Below the pieces are notes generated by a model. That model was not told where the DNA came from and did not search any database. It saw only the letters and a list, made by a program, of their open reading frames with translations. Positions 56,751 to 64,000 of a stretch of 64,000 nt of DNA are shown piece by piece. Numbering within the stretch: the stretch's first letter is position 1; each line of letters opens with the position of its first letter. The translations under genes were made by a program, and so were the position numbers. Source of the DNA: Cheiracanthium punctorium (Eukaryota > Arthropoda > Arachnida > Araneae > Cheiracanthiidae); contig JAWZYV010013550.1 in NCBI GenBank assembly GCA_038373885.1, positions 124,001-188,000 on the forward strand, given 5' to 3'.

Positions 56751-58853
56751 CTTAATTTTCTGAATTTCAATACTTATTTTTGTGAATTTTCACACCAATT
56801 TTTAATGTAAGTCACTTTTTTCCTTAAAATAATTGATAAAAGAGATTAAAATGTAGGGTAATATGCCACTGAAGGACCGTATGAAGCGATTGTATTTTTG
56901 TGAAGAGGCCATTTTAATCGATTGTAAGTTTGCGAAGGGGCCGCAAAACGGACCCAATTTTCATATGCATTTACCCCCGATTAGGTTTTTAACACTTTTG
57001 GACAGTTCTCGACAAAACATGTCAATCTCTCTCTCTCTCTCTCTCTTTTTTTTTTTTTCCAAAATTTTGTGCAATGGTAATTATACGGGACGTGTCGTAA
57101 CTTTTTTTTGCGTACCATCAACGACTTTTTTCATTTTATGTGCTATAGCGTGTAAGCAGCATCACTAATACATTCTGTTGTACTGATATCTTTCTCATAG
57201 TCAGATAATATAGATGCACCCGTGTGTTGATACTTGCATGCGTCCTTGCGATACTTGCATGCGTAATACATATGCATTACGCATGCAATATTTTTTTTTC
57301 TTTTACTTTGCAGTCAATATCTACAGTTAACTGAAAATAAAAATAGAACTACGAAATGTCATTGTATTCCATACCAATTTTATTCGGGCAAACTAAAAAT
57401 TAAGAATCTAAAAAAATTACGTAAATTGAAATAAATGTAAAAAATAATAAATAAATATTTTAGTAAAGAATGATTTCTGTGACATTCTTCAGTGACTTTA
57501 TACTCCTATTGGATTCCCCCACATGAATATTTAAAAAGAGAGAGAGAGATTAAGCCTCCTTACAAAAGTTTCAATTGAGTAAATTTTCAGAGGTTTAGAG
57601 AGACACTTTACAAAAGTAACTGTCAAAGGAGAAGGAGGGATATGAATCCAAAAAATAAGCATTCTTTCCTTTAACGTTATATGTTTTTTCTTTTAATTAA
57701 TTCGAAAAGTTTTTATGATTTTGGTTTGCCTGCCATCCTGGTTCTCTAAAACTGTAAAGGATAGCTTCTGAAAGGACCTTCTAAATATTTTCCTGCTTCC
57801 GATCTCTCCCCCCTCCTTTTTTTTAAACAGTTCATAAGTTGCACCTGCAATATTAATTTTCCTCATAGTGCAAAATAGGTTAGTTTTCTATAGATTAATA
57901 TATGTTTGTATTTTGACAGATCGTTTACTATTTGAAAATAACACATTTCTGTTAGTGACGGGACTAGAGCCAGTTTTAAGCAAAAATGTTGGGAGGGGGG
58001 GTGTAAACACAAAATTTTCTGACGATATCTACTAATATGCTTTCAAAAATATACACCGATTATCTGGCCTCTTGGGCGGTTTCCTCCAGATGTAGCGTGA
58101 ATACGCATTAAATCCCCTAAAAGTCCTTCGCCCGAGGCACCCCCCACCCTAGGCAGATACTTAATGTGCATGTTTGCCTTAAATACATACTACATTACAT
58201 GATCTGGAATGAAGTTGGCTTGAGGGGACAAAAGGGACTTGTTTACTGGCACAAAAATCACTAAAAGGAAAATTGTAACAAGACTATGTTCATGATATAG
58301 TATAACTTATAATAAACTGTCGGCAGAACTGGTAATTTATACACTGAGCATTTTACAGATTGGAGATTAAAGCTGAAATTTGCTGACAGTCCTTTGGCAA
58401 CTGACGATTTTGTCGATAAAAGTACTTTTTAGGGGGGGTGGGGTGTCCGCTCGCCCTCCTCCTAAGCGCACAGAAACCCACTGTTGAGGTGGAACCATAT
58501 TTGAAGAAATAAAAAAATGTGACTATTTGATAATATGCTTCGTTCTACATATCTGCCGTCCCTTAAAACTTATCTGAATCTGTCACTGCATTTGCTGTTA
58601 GTAAAATAATTAAAAACTTTAATTTCAAATTTGACAATTTTTCATATATCTATAGAAATGTTATGAAATAGCACATCAATTTGTCAAATATTCATCAAAT
58701 ATCATTATCCAACATTAGGTTTCTGCATTGGCCTAAAATATGAAACTAACTTATAAATGTAACGGTTAACAATTATGATAGCTAAATGTTAAAAATAACC
58801 AATTTCCAACAGTTGGATAATAGAATGACAACATACAGATTTTACGGTGTCCC
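56751..58853. other. non-coding DNA, minor repeats
   Basis: It holds a (TC)n run at about 57028-57046 and a perfect 13-bp-arm hairpin TTGCATGCGTAAT/ATTACGCATGCAA at 57255-57288. A SINE body fragment lies at 58060-58150 (GGTTTCCTCCAGATGTAGCG, GAATACGCATTAAATCCCCT). The short ORF at 56863-57168 has no recognised domain. Confidence 0.45.
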
Positions 58854-59165
58854 AATGTATACATTTACACGTTAAACCAACGTATGCATTTATACGTTAA
58901 CATAATGTATGCATTAATACGTTAGCCCAACGTATGCATTAATACGTTAGCCCAACGTATGTATTTATACGTTTGCCCAACGTATGCATTCATACGTTAG
59001 CCCAACGGTTGGAAATATGTTGGCAAAACGTTAGAGCATATACGTTGGCCCAACGTAAGAAATAACCAGTTGCCAACCGTTGGATAACCGTAAGCCAACG
59101 TGTCATTTCAACGTTGCCCCAACGTATGCATTCATACGTTGCCCCAACGTATGTGTGCTACCTGG
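58854..59165. repeat. 25-bp dyad-symmetric minisatellite
   Basis: Units begin at 58854, 58879, 58904, 58929, 58954 and 58979, exactly 25 bp apart. Each holds a 20-bp imperfect palindrome (AACGTATGCATTNATACGTT) and a 5-bp spacer (AGCCC or similar). From 59004 the pattern breaks into shorter AACGTTGGCC-like pieces, with two regular units at about 59115-59160. It ends at CTACCTGGGTAA. Confidence 0.85.
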
Positions 59166-59870
59166 GTAACTAGTTTCTGATATCGAAAAACACAGCCCTG
59201 ATCAAATGTAATAATGGATATCCAAGGACAGACTGGTGAAATAAACCCAAGAATGTATGGAGGAAAATTGGAGTTTCCAAAATGAAAAGCGTATTATCAA
59301 TTATATTTAGAAAAATAAAGCACTATTATAATCAGCAAAAAATGCCTACTTTGTTTGCATCTATCAGGGTTATTTTATTTATTTTTAAGAAGATAAGAGC
59401 ATTGTGTGTTTTATAAGAATGTTCTTAGTTGTTGCATTTGAATTCTAGATTTTTTTACTAATGCTATTTTAAATGGGAAACACTGATAATAAAAGTTATT
59501 TATTTCTTTTATCTACATGACTGAAATGACTATGTTATTGGTTGTTGCTTAAAACCCTTTCAATTTAGGTGTTTAGATTAAATCAAAAATAAAATTAATG
59601 TTTGCTTCTAGGAAATGTTTAGCCATACTTTAGTTTAAAAACTTTGAAAAACCGCACAGCATTATTTATATAATTATATATACATAATTATCGCATACAT
59701 TGGATTTCTAAATTTATGGTCATACAAATGGTATTAAACCAATTATTCTTAATGAGCACAAGTTATGTGTTATCATAATTCTTATTTTTTCAATTCCTAC
59801 TATTAGGTCACACTCTCCCTATATATATATCTTGTACAAATTTTCAATCGCTAATAAAATACTTTTTCAT
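59166..59870. other. AT-rich non-coding DNA
   Basis: No gene or clear repeat is seen. Confidence 0.4.
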
Positions 59871-60347
59871 TAGGGATCGACCGATAGTATCGACGCTGAT
59901 ACCTCCTATTTTATTAGGTATCGGTATCGGTCCTTTCATATTTCAAAAGTATCAGTTACCGATACATTCATCCATTTTTACCGATACTTATATTTTCAGA
60001 AGAAAAACCACGCAGGCGCAATACCACTCAAGAATCTATTCTGGTGATGAGATTAGAGGCATCATTTCATTGACATATTTGTTTACGCGATTGTTTTCGA
60101 ACCGTATTTTTTTTCTTTCTAGCCACCACTAAATATGGATGTACCATCATCATAAGTGTAGAAGAAAGTATGGATGAGCAAACGTTAGATGACAGTAGGG
60201 CAGTCGTATATTCGGTTAAAACATTTCGATTTCGAGCGTAACAGTAAATATGCGATCTGTAGCCAATTCAAAATGCAGATGTCAAGAGGTGGGCTATAAT
60301 TTTACTTCAGCTTTATAAACGTCTATTTTCTCTCTGTCTAGATTTAA

Positions 60348-60623
60348 CCCATTTATGCCTAGTGTCCCTTTTTTGGGACGGCATTTTCGCTATTAGTCGA
60401 AAACGTTATTTATTTTTCCTAGCCTTTATTCATGAGTATTGAGCCTCAACTTCGCACAATATTTTAACATGACCAAGTAGGATGTTGATATTTCGATTTT
60501 TATGCAAAATGATTTTAAAATAAATCATTCCTTGTTCAAGAAGTTGACATCAGAAATTTATCTATTATTTCTGTTATCAGTAAAAATCGAAGAAAGTCGC
60601 AAAAATATCCAGGCACAAATGGG
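60348..60623. mobile_element. piggyBac-type MITE with TTAA duplication
   Basis: 276 bp between TTAA (60344-60347) and TTAA (60624-60627). The ends are CCCATTTATGCCT and, in reverse complement, CCCATTTGTGCCT. TTAA targets and CCC-starting ends are the piggyBac hallmark. Confidence 0.8.
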
Positions 60624-60642
60624 TTAAAAAAGGGGGGTCATT

Positions 60643-60645
<3 letters not shown>

Positions 60646-60673
<28 letters not shown>
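60646..60673. repeat. (AT)n microsatellite
   Basis: About 13 AT units follow the piggyBac MITE. Confidence 0.85.
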
Positions 60674-60676
<3 letters not shown>

Positions 60677-61213
60677 AAAAATTGGCACGAGGACATCTGA
60701 TTCGGCTTGGGTATGATATCGATATCAAAACTGATGGGGGAGACTGTCCTTGACATCGTTTGATATTTCAGGGGATGACAGTTTCATATTTAAAATTTTG
60801 TTTTCTGTAAAAACGAATCCACACATGTCGCACAACAATAAGTTCTAAAATTTCTTCTAAATTTGGGCTTTTTACAAAAACTAATTAGTTATTCATAAAA
60901 CGAAAGCAGGAAATATAGCTATTACTCAAATACTTTTTTGAGTGGTTGCACAGTCTGATGGTAAGTTCTTTTAAAAAGTGCTCCACCCGTGGCTCCCCCA
61001 CCGTGTAGACTTTCCATAACACAAAACGCTCATTGTAAATTACTGAATAATGTACAGAAAAAAACAGTATGGTAATTCGGATAAAAGCAGTCTTAGTCAA
61101 ATATAAAACCATAATTAATATTAATCAAATAATGAACATAAAAACTAATGATTTAATTAACTTATTGTTTTGGGAATAATTTCATTGAACTAACTACCAT
61201 GTTAGAAGTGGTC

Positions 61214-62308
61214 GTCATCAGAGGCGGATCCAGAAAAAAATTCTGGAGGTTTACAAAACATGTATTGTTACATTTTCTCATTAAATCACTTGAATTTACA
61301 AAACAAGTCAATTACCTATAGTGTAAGCTTAGTTTATAGGGGGGCACGTGCCCCTGTGCCCCCCTCTTGATCTGCCGATGGGCGTCCTCAAACTTTTAAA
61401 ACTATAATCACTGCTTTCCGAGATTATCCTGAAAGCGACTTTGGCAGAGTGTCGCGAAAATAACTTCCATTTCCACTGGTATTTTACGGATAGTGGCATA
61501 ACAGTAGGATGGCAGGATGGGCAAAATATCACAGGCTCCCGGCTGGAGCCCCCCGAACCCGAACCTGTTGCAAGCTCATTACATTTACTGAAAAAATATA
61601 TATATTAAAAATTTTAATTGTATTCAAAGTTACCGACTGAAGTACATAAATTAAACAGCATACAAAAAATATGTATCATATTTAAAGGTATCAGAGAGAA
61701 AAAATAGCTCTCTTTTGTAACTTGCAGTAGTAAAGGGAGCCCAAGCCCAAGCAATGAACTCGCTACGGGCCACAACGATATAGTTACTAGAGATGAGGCG
61801 GGCTCAGAAATTCACAATTGTGTTCGGGCTCGGGCTCATGAAAAATTTCTCCTTTATTGAACATACTGCTTGAAACAGATTTTAAAAAGTTATTCGTGAG
61901 GAAAATAAAAGTACTTATAAAAGATAAATAAATAAATAAACAAACAAAGAAAAATAGCGGCACGGGCGCCTAGAAGGTGCGTGAAGCTCTTTGGATATTT
62001 TAGAACGGCGGTTTATATTCCTTAGTTAGTCATGAGATCCGACATTTTTTGATAAAAGATGGATACAAAGAATTAGAAAGTGCAATGGAAGTTTGCAACT
62101 GTATTTGTCTTTAATTTGCACAAACGGCAAAATTTATTCTATTCTATCAATGAAGTAATTGAATTTTTTTGAAATCTTTAGCTGAAATTTCGGGCCCGGG
62201 CGGGCTCGGGCTCCGACTTAAATAATATTGCTGGGGCTCGGATGAAAAGTCCTCGGGCTCGGGCTTAAAAAAATGAGCCCGAACTCATCTCTAGTAGTTA
62301 CGCCTCTG
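61214..62308. mobile_element. possible TIR element holding the nested hAT
   Basis: The left end is CAGAGGCGGATCCAGAAAAA. The right end in reverse complement is CAGAGGCGTAACTA once the inner hAT is removed (the junction is TATAGTTAC then GCCTCTG). CAGAGGCG ends are frequent in animal DNA transposons. No target duplication is seen. Confidence 0.4.
61788..62293. mobile_element. nonautonomous hAT-like element
   Basis: The left end is TAGAGATGAGGCGGGCTCAG and the right end in reverse complement is TAGAGATGAGTTCGGGCTCA. The flanks ATAGTTAC (61780-61787) and GTAGTTAC (62294-62301) agree at seven of eight bases. GGGCTCGGGCTC motifs repeat inside both ends. Confidence 0.7.
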
Positions 62309-62573
62309 TTTACGGATATGCTTTTTTCATGAAGATTTCGAGGCTGGCAATCGCAACTTGATCAACTAAGTCTTATATTCTTATCTTTCTAATATTTGCT
62401 TTTTATTCAGTATTCTTATTTCTACTAAGATTACCGCCAACCTTTAAAAGGCTATTTACTGTCAAAAATCTGATTTTTATTTTTATTTTTTTTTTTTTTT
62501 TAACAGGAACATTGTTAGAAAACAGGAAGGAGCATGGAGGCTTTTTTTTTTTTTTTTTTTTTTAACAGTAGCT

Positions 62574-62593
62574 ATATATATATATATATATAT
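62574..62593. repeat. (AT)n microsatellite
   Basis: A short AT run just after a T run of about 22 bases. Confidence 0.8.
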
Positions 62594-63280
62594 TCTTTTT
62601 AAACTCGTTACTATTGTCTATTGCATGCGGCCCTCGTTTTTGTTTTATATTTTACAAGCTTTTTCACAGAAAAATTCATAATTGCAAACTCTCAGGACCG
62701 TTTGTGTGGATTTAGGAATTTCTACGTAATTATAATCAATATGCGGCTAAGAAAAGTTAGTTTATACTTTTTTTTTTGTCTCTTTTAAAAATTTGCTTTA
62801 TTAAGAAATATTGAAATTAATTATTTTCTAGGTTTGAGATATTTGTGTATAAAGTAGAAATTTGAATTCTTGAATATTTTACAGAGAAATTCTCGGTGCG
62901 AGTTTTTATATTTATAACAAACCTTTGCAGTAAAAAAAACCACTCTTTGAATTATTTATTCACTTTTTTGGGGGGGTGGCGGACAATTATTTTTTCCGAA
63001 ACTAATAGATTTATCAAAGATTTGAAATTTTTAGAAAATTTGATGTCAAACACAAAATCTTAAGGTAAAATTTAATAAAATGAGTTATTTTATATTGCTT
63101 TTATTTTCTCTTGATCTGTCCCGGCTAAGGAAAAGTAATTTATGTGAGACATTTTTTGTAATCGTTTCATTTCTTGGATTACGATTAATTTTACAATATG
63201 ACGTACTGCGATTTCTAGAAATAGTCTGACAGCCTATACAAGGTAAGTTCTCTAAAAACACTGGTCGGAAAACTTTTTGA

Positions 63281-63400
63281 GGGGTTCTAACGGATATTCA
63301 AGATACATCCGGAGAAAACCACCCAAAACTCTATACCGTTACATCGCAGCAGATCGTTCGCGAGGAGAAAGAATCCAGAACTTGAACACTTCAGACATTT
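63281..63400 (-). mobile_element. SINE fragment
   Basis: On the plus strand GGTTCTAACGGATATTCAAG, ACATCCGGAGAAAACCAC and CGTTACATCG match the body of the SINE family in minus orientation. The head is eroded. Confidence 0.5.
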
Positions 63401-63689
63401 CAAAATGTTCAGCGTTTTATCAATTCGGCCATTAGTCGGAATGTTTTAATAAAAAAGGAGGAATTTAAATAATTCACACTCACTTCAATGTATTTACAGC
63501 TTTCTCATTTTAATGCTTTCTACTGGGTTAAATATTTATTTATGGGCTCATCATGGTTTCATTCATTTTAATGAGAACTGCACTCTCGTTGCAAAAACTG
63601 CTCACAGATGTAGATTTAGTTTTGTCTGATTGATTATGGCAATGCTACACTAGGGCGATCTGCAGGGATAGGGGGTGCGTCGGTAGGAG

Positions 63690-63800
63690 GACTTTCTAAG
63701 GGATTCTAACATGAATTCACATTACATCTGGAGAAAACCTACCAAAACTCCTGACCGTTAGATCGACAGTCACGCGATTGGAACAGAAGCCGGAACCGGA
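63690..63800 (-). mobile_element. SINE fragment
   Basis: CTTTCTAAGGGATTCTAACA, GAATTCACATTACATCTGGA and GAAAACCTACCAAAACTCCT match the family body. CCGTTAGATCGACAGTCACG follows, then a B-box-like region. Minus orientation. Confidence 0.5.
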
Positions 63801-64000
63801 ATGTCGATTCAAATGGCATTAAATCATGTAAAGTATCGGTATCGACTATTTCTAAGAATGAAGTTATAGGTAAAATATCGGTATCGGCGAAAATGTGGTA
63901 ACGGTCGATCCCCACTAAAGGGTAGTATTCTGCTTTATTATACACTTTAAATAGCTAAAATGATCATATTTTGTAACTTAGTCCCTCCCCAAAGCATGCA

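Larger units (their letters stand above)
59871..63917. mobile_element. large hAT-like element with nested insertions (ends paired by inference)
   Basis: The left end TAGGGATCGACCGATAGTAT is followed by TATCGGTATCGGTC. The right end in reverse complement is TAGTGGGGATCGACCGTTAC, followed by GCCGATACCGATATTTTACC. Both thus start TAGnGGGATCGACCG and carry subterminal GATACCGATA motifs. No target duplication was found and no transposase frame survives. The interior includes a piggyBac MITE, two nested TIR elements, microsatellites and two SINE fragments. Confidence 0.45.

Noticed and set aside
58854..59165. CRISPR array
   Set aside because: The spacing is regular, but the repeats are contiguous with only 5-bp spacers, the genome is eukaryotic and there are no cas genes.

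Overview
The window is AT-rich eukaryotic nuclear DNA. It is dominated by decayed and nested transposable elements and holds only a few protein-coding stretches. No operons, Shine-Dalgarno sites or CRISPR arrays are visible. The Tc1 transposase, arrays of C2H2 zinc fingers, a tRNA-headed SINE family and one TATA plus TCAGT initiator module fit an arthropod. My best guess, from the look of the Tc1 and zinc-finger proteins, is a chelicerate such as a spider. That guess is inference.

Coding content, left to right. A decayed zinc-finger relic lies at 1-441. A long C2H2 array gene runs at 4107-5639 (+), with 16 finger units followed by a tail of dead fingers. A transposase-like pseudogene at 27992-30620 is cut by two precisely bounded insertions. 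A second C2H2 array lies at 32561-33310 (-), with 8 intact fingers. An apparently complete Tc1 element sits at 36777-38185 with an uninterrupted DD34E transposase. A P-element-like transposon at 38474-40626 holds a broken THAP gene. A small zinc-knuckle, copia-Gag-like ORF at 45116-45385 lies between inverted repeats.

Nearly everything else that can be named is repeat. There are nonautonomous hAT, PIF/Harbinger, piggyBac, mariner and pogo-type elements, many defined by inverted ends and a target-site duplication of the expected size. There is a SINE family, a three-copy element of about 1 kb with a GC-rich hairpin and a 75-bp minisatellite, several fold-back palindromes, and tandem repeats of 25, 38, about 97 and about 141 bp. 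Insertions are often stacked. The third copy of the 1-kb element took a SINE and a hAT element and abuts the Tc1 element; 59871-63917 holds elements inside elements.

The oddest stretch is 9487-10815: 1,329 consecutive bases without one G. It lies inside about 5.5 kb that splits a mariner-type MITE, next to a noisy tandem repeat. It may be an assembly or base-calling artefact. If real, it would be an extraordinary strand asymmetry. Boundaries were read by eye; no similarity search was run.
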